Part shown: positions 1 through 5,548 of the stretch, piece after piece
Layout: every line of letters begins with the position of its first letter
Position numbering within the stretch: the stretch's first letter is position 1
DNA from: Prevotellaceae bacterium
Lineage (GTDB): Bacteria; Bacteroidota; Bacteroidia; Bacteroidales; UBA932
Length of the DNA stretch: 5,548 bases
Direction: 5' to 3'
Assembly (NCBI GenBank): GCA_031264645.1
Contig: JAISDR010000077.1
Span: forward strand, 1 to 5,548
Position numbers and translations under genes: made by a program
The notes under the pieces: model-generated
What the model saw: only the letters and a program-made list of their open reading frames with translations
Told to the model about the DNA's origin: nothing
The model's database searches: none

Positions 1-1314
1 GTCGGCGGTAAACTGGCTGTTTCTTTTGCGGGCAATTTCCAGACTGAGTATGCTTTCCTCTATTTCCAGAATTTTACTGCACTTTTGTATATATACGTTG
101 CGCGTTATCAGGTCGGGGATAACCGCAATGGAATTTACTATTTCGTGGATAACTTCCGCCTTTTTAATCGGGTCGTTGACGCCTTCGTTCAGCAGGTTGA
201 CCTTGAATGAAAGGAAATCCTGTTCGGCAGAATCAAGGAACTGACGGAGTTCTTCGGCATTATGTTTACGGGCGAATGAATCGGGGTCTTCTCCGTCGGG
301 AAGCAGGACAATCTTGATTTTCAGCCCGTGCTTGAGCAGCATGTCAATCCCTCTGATCGAAGCCTTTATTCCGGCGGCGTCTCCGTCGAACAGCACCGTT
401 ACATTCTCGGTAAACCGCGATATCAGCTTAATCTGTTCTTCCGTCAGCGAAGTTCCGGACGAAGCCACAACATTCTCTATCCCCGACGAAAACAGCGATA
501 TCACGTCGGTGTATCCTTCGACCAGATAGCACTTGTCGAGCTTGCTGATTGCCTGTTTCGAGAAATATATCCCGTACAGGACATTTCTTTTCAGATAGAT
601 GTCGGAATCGGGAGAGTTAAGGTATTTTGCCGTTTTTTTGTCGGTTTTCAGAATCCTGCCCCCGAAAGCGATGACGCGCCCGCTGAGCGAATGAATCGGG
701 AAGATTACCCGCCCGCTGAACCGGTCGTACAGCGAACCCTCGTCCCGCTTTATCGACAAGCCCGTCTTCACAAGAAATTCTTCCTTATATCCCGCCTTGA
801 CGGCAGCTTCGGAAAGGGCGGTACGTTTTGCGGGACTGTATCCGAGCTGGAACTTGTCTATGATTTTTTTCGACAGTCCCCGTTCCCTGAAATACGAAAG
901 TCCGACAGCCTTGCCTTCCTCGGTATTGTTCAGCGTTTCGGAGAAAAAAGTATTGGCGAAACTCGATACAATCAGCATGCTTTCGCGGTCGTTGTTACGG
1001 ATAATTTCTTCCTGCGACTGCTCCTTTTCCTTTACCTCTATGCCGTATTTCTTACCAAGATACTTGATTGCCTCGATATACGAGAGCCGCTCGTGTTCCA
1101 TGACAAAGCTAATGGCATTGCCCGCCTTGCTGCAGCCGAAACACTTGAAAAGTCCTTTTGCGGGAGAAACTACAAACGAAGGCGTTTTTTCGTCGTGAAA
1201 GGGACAGCGTGCTATGAAATTGACGCCGCGACGGCGCAGCGTAACGAAATCGCTAATGACGTCGACAATATCGGCGGCATTGATTATCCTCTCTATCGTT
1301 TGATGTTCAATCAT
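1..1314 (-). CDS. dnaG: DNA primase DnaG, N-terminal 438 residues (3' end beyond the window)
   Basis: Synthesises the short RNA primers that start Okazaki fragments, working with the replicative helicase at the fork. The frame is open from an ATG at 1314-1312 to the left edge. Seen in the translation: a CHC2 zinc-binding domain in about the first 100 residues, with ligands C37, H40, C58 and C61 (CPFH then CFGC); the core-domain motif FGGR (217-220) followed by KYLNSP (230-235); and the Toprim signature VEGYTDV with catalytic E266, followed by FDGDAAG with metal-binding D310 and D312. These positions match E. coli primase within one residue. Family members are usually about 580-700 residues, so the C-terminal helicase-binding domain lies outside the window. 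This start puts the zinc domain at the usual distance from the N-terminus. GGGAGAAA in the carA 3' end could serve as a ribosome binding site. Expression probably depends on read-through from carA, which ends 6 bases upstream. Confidence 0.97.
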   Translation of the reverse strand, partial: MIEHQTIERIINAADIVDVISDFVTLRRRGVNFIARCPFHDEKTPSFVVSPAKGLFKCFGCSKAGNAISFVMEHERLSYIEAIKYLGKKYGIEVKEKEQSQEEIIRNNDRESMLIVSSFANTFFSETLNNTEEGKAVGLSYFRERGLSKKIIDKFQLGYSPAKRTALSEAAVKAGYKEEFLVKTGLSIKRDEGSLYDRFSGRVIFPIHSLSGRVIAFGGRILKTDKKTAKYLNSPDSDIYLKRNVLYGIYFSKQAISKLDKCYLVEGYTDVISLFSSGIENVVASSGTSLTEEQIKLISRFTENVTVLFDGDAAGIKASIRGIDMLLKHGLKIKIVLLPDGEDPDSFARKHNAEELRQFLDSAEQDFLSFKVNLLNEGVNDPIKKAEVIHEIVNSIAVIPDLITRNVYIQKCSKILEIEESILSLEIARKRNSQFTAD

Positions 1315-1320
1315 TGATTG

Positions 1321-2403
1321 TCACGATTTCTCCCGGACCAGCTTTACAAAATCGTCGAAAAGGAAATCGGCGTCCGTAGCTCCGCTTGCAGCTTCGGGAT
1401 GAAACTGCGCCGAGAAAAACGGCTTTGTCCTGTGTCTGATTCCTTCATTCGAACCGTCGTTCATATTGACAAAGAACTCTTCCCAGTCGCTTCCCAATCC
1501 CGAAGGATCAACCGCATAGCCATGATTTTGAGCAGTTATCAGGCACCTGTCGGTTCCGACCATGCGCACAGGCTGGTTATGGCTTCTGTGTCCGTATTTC
1601 AGCTTGTATGTTTTTGCGCCTGCCGCCATCGACAGGAGCTGGTTGCCCATGCATATCCCAAAAATGGGCTTGTCGCCGGCGAGCGCTTTTTTAAGGCGTT
1701 CTATGGTTATGCTGCAGTGGGCGGGATCGCCGGGACCGTTGGAAATGAACAGTCCGTCATACTCGATATCGGAAAAGTCGCAGTCCCATGGAACTCTTAT
1801 CACTTCGAGACCGCGTCTCAGCAGACACCGTATTATATTGTGCTTCACACCGCAGTCAATCAGCACTACACGTTTGTCGCCCGCGCCGTAATGTATCGTT
1901 TCCCTGCAGCTTGCCAGGGCTACCTGATTTTCCGTCGAAGGATCGTACAGTTCGGATTTGTCGTCGGGATTGTCGGTGATCATTCCTTTCATCGAGCCTT
2001 TTTCCCTGAGTATCTTGGTCAGCTCGCGGGTATCGACGCCCTGAATTGCAGGTATTCCGTACTTCTCGAGCCAGTCGTGAAGGCTTTGTTTCGAGTTCCA
2101 GTGGCTGTGTTCGTCCGAATAGTCGGATACAACCAGACCGGAAATCTGTATTTTCTCCGATTCGAAGAAAAGAGACAGATTTCCGCTCATCGAATCTTCC
2201 GGAACTCCGTAATTGCCGATCAGGGGGTATGTTGTAACGAGAATTTGCCCGAGATACGAGGGATCAGTAAGGCTTTCGGGATACCCAACCATAGCAGTGT
2301 TGAAAACGACTTCCCCCGAGGCGAAAATATCTTTGCCAAAGGACGTTCCGGCAAATTTTGTTCCATCTTCCAGAACAAGGTAAACAGGCTTATTTTTTTG
2401 CAT
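1321..2403 (-). CDS. carA: Carbamoyl phosphate synthetase small (glutaminase) subunit CarA
   Basis: Cytoplasmic glutaminase subunit: it hydrolyses glutamine and passes ammonia to CarB, which makes carbamoyl phosphate from bicarbonate and ATP for pyrimidine and arginine synthesis. The 360-residue protein is close to the usual length (E. coli about 380). Residues 1-150 form the CPSase small-subunit N-terminal domain (VLEDGTKFAGTSFG near the start; FNTAMVGYPESLTDPSY at 34-50; GVDTRELTK at 122-130). Residues about 178-355 are a class I glutamine amidotransferase domain: SNGPGDP (221-227), nucleophile C251 in GICMGNQ, and H335/E337 in the HPEA motif complete the triad. The GHRSHNQPV stretch (271-279) replaces the GHHGGNHPV of E. 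coli. All catalytic residues are present, so it should be active. carB is not in the window: the neighbours are dnaG downstream and a divergent polysaccharide gene upstream. The ATG at 2403-2401 fits the family N-terminus; no Shine-Dalgarno site precedes it. The stop is TGA at 1323-1321. Confidence 0.98.
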   Translation of the reverse strand: MQKNKPVYLVLEDGTKFAGTSFGKDIFASGEVVFNTAMVGYPESLTDPSYLGQILVTTYPLIGNYGVPEDSMSGNLSLFFESEKIQISGLVVSDYSDEHSHWNSKQSLHDWLEKYGIPAIQGVDTRELTKILREKGSMKGMITDNPDDKSELYDPSTENQVALASCRETIHYGAGDKRVVLIDCGVKHNIIRCLLRRGLEVIRVPWDCDFSDIEYDGLFISNGPGDPAHCSITIERLKKALAGDKPIFGICMGNQLLSMAAGAKTYKLKYGHRSHNQPVRMVGTDRCLITAQNHGYAVDPSGLGSDWEEFFVNMNDGSNEGIRHRTKPFFSAQFHPEAASGATDADFLFDDFVKLVREKS

Positions 2404-2423
2404 AATCCATTAAAAAAACGCCG

Positions 2424-2454
2424 CAAATCTACGGAAAAAGTTTCAAAATGGAAA
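2424..2454 (-). promoter_or_regulatory. Candidate carA-dnaG promoter (Bacteroidota type)
   Basis: On the minus strand TAGATTTG (2431-2424) matches the Bacteroidota -7 box TAnnTTTG exactly. Nineteen bases upstream is TTTC (2454-2451), one mismatch from the TTTG -33 box. Transcription would begin about 2417, leaving a leader of roughly 15 bases before the carA ATG. The upstream half is weak and lies in a T-rich run that also serves as the tail of the neighbouring terminator-like hairpin, so this is a tentative call. Confidence 0.42.
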
Positions 2455-2502
2455 AAAGAGCGGGTTTGGGTCTCATCAAGAGGGTAGAGACGGGTAACCC
2501 GC
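2451..2502 (-). terminator. Rho-independent terminator-like hairpin upstream of carA
   Basis: Read on the minus strand, GCGGGTT (2502-2496) pairs with AACCCGC (2466-2460). After a small internal loop, GTCTC (2491-2487) pairs with GAGAC (2474-2470), closing a 12-base loop. The lower stem is followed at once by a T-rich run, TCTTTTTTC. On the plus strand no T-run follows, so the direction is minus. There is no recognisable minus-strand gene upstream for it to terminate. It may be an attenuator in a longer carA leader, the end of an unannotated small RNA, or an insulator between divergent units. Confidence 0.5.
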
Positions 2503-2540
2503 TTGTAACAAAAATGGACAGCAGATTGATTTGACAATTA

Positions 2541-2572
2541 TTTGCACATTTCAAAAGAATCATGTAAGTTTG
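2541..2572 (+). promoter_or_regulatory. Promoter of the DUF1080-polysaccharide export operon
   Basis: TTTG (2541-2544), a 20-base spacer, then TAAGTTTG (2565-2572) fit the Bacteroidota housekeeping sigma factor consensus at every defined position. The predicted start of transcription is about 2577-2580, giving a leader of around 60 bases before the ATG at 2640. It faces away from carA, and it is the only strong promoter-like match I found by eye in the intergenic region. Confidence 0.7.
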
Positions 2573-2578
2573 CGCGGT

Positions 2579-2607
2579 GGAGTAGTTTGTTTTTTTATAG
2601 AAACTCC
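2579..2607 (+). other. Weak stem-loop at the predicted 5' end of the operon transcript
   Basis: GGAGT (2579-2583) can pair with ACTCC (2603-2607), and TT (2586-2587) can extend the pairing to AA (2601-2602) across a two-base bulge, around a T-rich loop. It would sit almost exactly at the 5' end of the RNA. Downstream, TTAAT (2608-2612) and ATTAA (2625-2629) form a second, A/T-only inverted repeat. Either could affect RNA stability or start-site access, but both are short enough to be chance. Confidence 0.22.
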
Positions 2608-2639
2608 TTAATTATCAGTTATTGATTAAAAATTTAGTT

Positions 2640-3275
2640 ATGAATAAATTTACGTTTTTACTGGCAATTGCGTCTTTATTATGTTTCACTAATGGAGTGG
2701 AAGCGCAGAAAGTTGAAGAATTATTCAACGGAAAAGATTTGTCAGAATGGAATTTTGTAGTTGAGAAAAATTCCAAGCCTGCCGGTCAGGTATTTTCTGT
2801 ACGTGACAGCCTCATCCATATCAAGGGTACGCTCGGATACATGTACACCAAAAAGAAATACAGTAATTATGTTTTGCGTGTTGAATGGCGCTGGCCTGTT
2901 GAGGCTACCAATAGCGGCATATTTGTACTGATTGAGGATCCGAAAAATCCGTTCCCGAACTGTATCGAATGTCAGCTGGGAGCCGGTAATGCAGGAGATT
3001 TGGTAATGCTCGGCGGTTCGAATCTCAACGAATACAAAACCCCTCCGGAAGGACGCCCTGCCTTTCCCAAGTTAAACAAGACCAATCCCTCAAGCGAAAA
3101 ACCTGTGGGCGAATGGAATCATGCAATCATATTTGTTCAGGACGGGGTAATAAATGTGCTGATCAACGGAGTACATCAGAATACTGCAAGCAGCAAAGTA
3201 AAATCCGGATACATAGGATTGCAAAGCGAAGGCAAAGACATTCAATTTAAAAACATAACGGTTACTGATTTATAA
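2640..3275 (+). CDS. Secreted DUF1080 / 3-keto-disaccharide hydrolase-like protein
   Basis: A 211-residue protein with an N-terminal signal peptide (MNKF, then a hydrophobic stretch to about residue 17) and a likely signal peptidase I site after V20-E21-A22. C15 is not in a good lipobox, so it is probably soluble and periplasmic or secreted. The rest is one jelly-roll domain of the DUF1080 (PF06439) family, related to LamG/concanavalin-like folds: LFNGKDLSEW (28-37), YSNYVLRVEWRW (74-85), NSGIFV (91-96), IECQL (109-113), GEWNH (157-161), NG at 176-177 and GYIGLQSEG (190-198). Some family members hydrolyse 3-keto-glycosides; others are uncharacterised, so the substrate here is unknown. The ATG at 2640 was chosen because it begins the signal peptide directly; the in-frame TTG at 2622 would add six residues in front of it. 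A/T-rich DNA without a Shine-Dalgarno site precedes it. It heads a likely operon, with the export gene 11 bases downstream, suggesting a role in processing or binding an exported or cell-surface sugar. Confidence 0.88.
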   Translation: MNKFTFLLAIASLLCFTNGVEAQKVEELFNGKDLSEWNFVVEKNSKPAGQVFSVRDSLIHIKGTLGYMYTKKKYSNYVLRVEWRWPVEATNSGIFVLIEDPKNPFPNCIECQLGAGNAGDLVMLGGSNLNEYKTPPEGRPAFPKLNKTNPSSEKPVGEWNHAIIFVQDGVINVLINGVHQNTASSKVKSGYIGLQSEGKDIQFKNITVTDL

Positions 3276-3286
3276 TCACTTTTAGA

Positions 3287-5548
3287 ATGAAAAAAAATTT
3301 ATTTATATTCCTTTCCTTTTTAATAAGTTCCAGTTTGTATTGCCAGAATATCGGATTTCAGGAAATTAAATCTATAAAAGTAGATAATCTCTCTGATGAT
3401 CAGGTTAGAAATTTCGTAAACCAGGTGACAAAAGACGGTTATACTATAGAACAAATAGAAGAACAGGCTTTACAAAATGACATGTCTCCTGCGGAATGGA
3501 GGAAATTGAAAGGACGAATCGAAAACCTGACCGCTTCGAGCAAGCGTGATGACTATGTAACTTCGGCGTCCACTTCGCGAAGCGCCCAGCAGCAGGCAAA
3601 TTATTACAGCGTTGAAACAAATGACGGAACAAGAATATACGGTTCGTCGCTGTTCAACACTTCAAATCTGACATTTGAGCCGAATCTCAGGCTTCCGACT
3701 CCTGAAAATTACGTGCTTGGGCCAGACGACGAACTGATGGTAAATGTATTTGGATTTAACGAAGACAACTATCGTCTGTCCGTTTCTCCCGAAGGAACGA
3801 TACATATACGCCAAATCGGACTTGTTCATATTAGCGGATTGACAATTGAGCAGGCAAGAAAATTGATAACAGGCAAACTGTCTTTGATTTATAATGCCAT
3901 TAACAATGATAAAACTTTTGTGAGCGTTACTTTGGCAAATATTCGCACTATAAAAGTTCTTGTTGTAGGCGAGGCTACCAAGCCGGGGACATTTAATGTA
4001 TCTTCCGTGTCTTCTGTTTTCAATACTTTGAGCGTTTGCGGAGGACCTAACAGAAACGGTTCTTTCAGGGAAATTAAAGTAATACGGAATAATAAAACTA
4101 TAGCTGTTGTCGATATTTACGATTTTCTCCTGACCGGAGAATTGAAAAACAATATACAGCTTCAGGATCAGGACGTCATTAAAATAGACCCGTATAAGAA
4201 GAGAATCGAATTGAAGGGCGAATTAAAAAATACCGGATATTTTGAGGCAATAGATGGAGAATCTTTTCAGGATATAACGAATTATGCCGGAGGATTTACC
4301 TCTAATGCATACAAGGACAGGGTATCCGTATTCAGAAATACGGAAAAGGAAAAGAAAGTGGAAGACGTCGCTTTCAATAACTTCAGTTCTTTTACGGTAG
4401 AAGACGGAGACGTGTTTGAGGTAAGTCCCCTGCTTGAACGTTTCGAAAACAGGGTACAGATACAGGGAGCGGTTTTCCGTCCCGGAACATACGCCCTGTC
4501 CAGGGACATGAGCTTGAAACATCTCATCGAAAAAGCTGACGGACTCAGAGAAGACGCTTTTCTTCACAGAGGTACGATTGTTCGCGAAAAGGAAAACAAG
4601 GAAACGGAAATGCTGTCTTTCAACGTAAACGCCGTGATTTCGGGAGAATCGGATCTTCTCCTTAAAAAGGAAGATATAGTAACAATTGCATCTGCCATAG
4701 AAATGCGGGAAGTGAGGAAAGTATTCATTTATGGAGAAGTGAAAAATGCCGGAGAATATGATCATCACGAAAATATGACTTTGCAGGATCTGATTTTCGC
4801 TGCCGGAGGCGTTAAAGACGACGCCGAATTGAGAAATATCGAAATATACAGGCTTGAAACGGATCCGGATGTTTTAAGAGCAGGCAGTCAGATAGCTAAA
4901 CAGCATACTATCACTATCAACAAGAATCTCGACGGACTGGATTTTACTATGGAACCTCACGATATTGCTATCATCAGACCGCTTTCCGGATATACCAGCA
5001 TTAAGAAAGTTGTGATTGAAGGAGAAGTTCTTTTCCCTGGAAACTATGTACTTACTTCAAACCAGGAAAGAATATCGGATGTAATAAAAAAAGCCGGGGG
5101 ATTAAAAGCGTATGCTTATCCGGAAGGCGCATTCATGATACGGAAAACAGCCATTTCCATTGCCAGGGAAAGAATAGAGCAGAATGTGCTGAAAAATACT
5201 TCGAAGGAATTGGTGGACTCGGCGAATTTCTCTCAAAATGACGGTATTGTCGGGATAAGACTGGATGAAATTTTGAAAAAACCGGGTTCCGAATGGGATT
5301 TATATTTGGAAGACGGGGATATTCTCAGTATTCCCAAAGAGTTGCAGACTGTACAGGTACAGGGTAAGGTACTCCTGCCTTCTCTTGTCAGGTACAATGA
5401 AAACCGGTCTTTTAAGTATTATATCAATCGTTCGGGAGGTTTTTCCCCAGACGCATTAAAACGGAAATCGTATGTCATTTATGCCAATGGAGAAACACAG
5501 GCTACAAGGCAAGTCCTGTTTTTCCGCAATTATCCGGAGATCAAGCCG
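3287..5548 (+). CDS. Multi-SLBB polysaccharide export outer-membrane protein (Wza-like), partial
   Basis: Large relative of Wza, the outer-membrane channel for capsule or exopolysaccharide. The frame is open from the ATG at 3287 to the right edge (754 residues; no stop seen). Residues 1-19 are a signal peptide; C19 follows L-Y, a poor lipobox, so lipidation as in E. coli Wza is doubtful. Residues 35-85 are a charged helical region (LSDDQVRNFV, EQIEEQA). A Poly_export domain begins at NYVLGPDDEL (141-150). Six SLBB-like repeats follow, each opening with a short beta strand and G-E/A/K and mostly ending in a GG motif: near 223, 307, 390, 479, 575 and 689. The sixth is less regular, lacking the usual PG. 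Bacteroidota relatives are often about 800-850 residues, so probably only the C-terminal tail is missing. Its place behind a secreted sugar-active protein suggests the start of a surface polysaccharide locus; chain-length regulator and glycosyltransferase genes would be expected to the right. A/T-rich codon use contrasts with carA and dnaG. Confidence 0.93.
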   Translation, partial: MKKNLFIFLSFLISSSLYCQNIGFQEIKSIKVDNLSDDQVRNFVNQVTKDGYTIEQIEEQALQNDMSPAEWRKLKGRIENLTASSKRDDYVTSASTSRSAQQQANYYSVETNDGTRIYGSSLFNTSNLTFEPNLRLPTPENYVLGPDDELMVNVFGFNEDNYRLSVSPEGTIHIRQIGLVHISGLTIEQARKLITGKLSLIYNAINNDKTFVSVTLANIRTIKVLVVGEATKPGTFNVSSVSSVFNTLSVCGGPNRNGSFREIKVIRNNKTIAVVDIYDFLLTGELKNNIQLQDQDVIKIDPYKKRIELKGELKNTGYFEAIDGESFQDITNYAGGFTSNAYKDRVSVFRNTEKEKKVEDVAFNNFSSFTVEDGDVFEVSPLLERFENRVQIQGAVFRPGTYALSRDMSLKHLIEKADGLREDAFLHRGTIVREKENKETEMLSFNVNAVISGESDLLLKKEDIVTIASAIEMREVRKVFIYGEVKNAGEYDHHENMTLQDLIFAAGGVKDDAELRNIEIYRLETDPDVLRAGSQIAKQHTITINKNLDGLDFTMEPHDIAIIRPLSGYTSIKKVVIEGEVLFPGNYVLTSNQERISDVIKKAGGLKAYAYPEGAFMIRKTAISIARERIEQNVLKNTSKELVDSANFSQNDGIVGIRLDEILKKPGSEWDLYLEDGDILSIPKELQTVQVQGKVLLPSLVRYNENRSFKYYINRSGGFSPDALKRKSYVIYANGETQATRQVLFFRNYPEIKP

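Noticed and set aside
328..1317. Plus-strand open frame of 329 codons
   Set aside because: It lies entirely antisense to dnaG, whose minus-strand frame has the full set of zinc-finger and Toprim motifs. The plus-strand translation shows no recognisable domain.
1318..2487. Plus-strand open frame of 389 codons
   Set aside because: It is antisense to carA, which has an intact catalytic triad and the expected length. The plus-strand product has no recognisable motif and begins at a non-ATG codon.
2460..2502. tRNA-like look of the plus strand (GCGGGTT acceptor-like arm and a D-arm-like GTCTC...GTAGAGAC)
   Set aside because: There is no anticodon arm or TTCRA T-loop, and the acceptor-like arms close on only 43 bases, far too short for a tRNA. 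The hairpin plus T-run explanation fits better.
2220..2537. Minus-strand frame of 105 codons, considered as a carA leader peptide
   Set aside because: It begins at a TTG, runs through the terminator hairpin and deep into carA in another frame, and has only three scattered arginines in its early part, so it is not a convincing attenuation peptide.
3568..3585. Perfect 10-base palindrome CTTCGCGAAG
   Set aside because: It is short, lies within the coding frame of the export gene and has no T-run or nearby copy, so it is probably chance.
4223..4768. Minus-strand frame of 181 codons
   Set aside because: It is the antisense shadow of the SLBB export gene, which carries clear repeated motifs. The minus-strand product is rich in F, Y and S, as expected from complementing Lys/Glu codons.

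Overview
The window looks like Bacteroidota, most likely order Bacteroidales. The reasons are a match to the Bacteroidota promoter form (TTTG, 20-base spacer, TAnnTTTG), start codons mostly preceded by A/T-rich DNA rather than a clear Shine-Dalgarno site, a CarA with the GHRSHNQPV motif I associate with Bacteroidales, and a long multi-SLBB polysaccharide export protein of the kind these bacteria carry. I cannot name a genus.

Layout. The left part (1-2403) is two minus-strand housekeeping genes read right to left: carA (small subunit of carbamoyl phosphate synthetase, complete) and, 6 bases after its stop, dnaG (DNA primase, cut by the left edge after 438 codons). The long plus-strand ORFs lying across them are antisense shadows. 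A 236-base divergent intergenic region (2404-2639) holds a minus-strand terminator-like hairpin, a weak promoter candidate for carA, and a strong promoter candidate for the rightward genes. The right part (2640-5548) is a two-gene plus-strand unit: a small secreted DUF1080-family protein, then after 11 bases a large polysaccharide export protein (Poly_export domain plus six SLBB-like repeats) that runs off the right edge after 754 codons.

How the genes relate. carA and dnaG are probably co-transcribed but act in different processes (carbamoyl phosphate supply for pyrimidine and arginine synthesis; primer synthesis at the replication fork). The right-hand pair probably opens an exopolysaccharide or capsule locus: the SLBB protein would form the outer-membrane export pore and the DUF1080 protein would act on, or bind, sugars outside the cytoplasm. 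Base composition appears to fall from about half G+C in carA to about 40% in the export gene, which fits core genome on the left and an accessory surface-polysaccharide locus on the right.

I found no tRNA, rRNA, mobile element, CRISPR array or clear new system. The points most worth checking are the DUF1080 gene leading the export operon and the orphan terminator between the divergent promoters.
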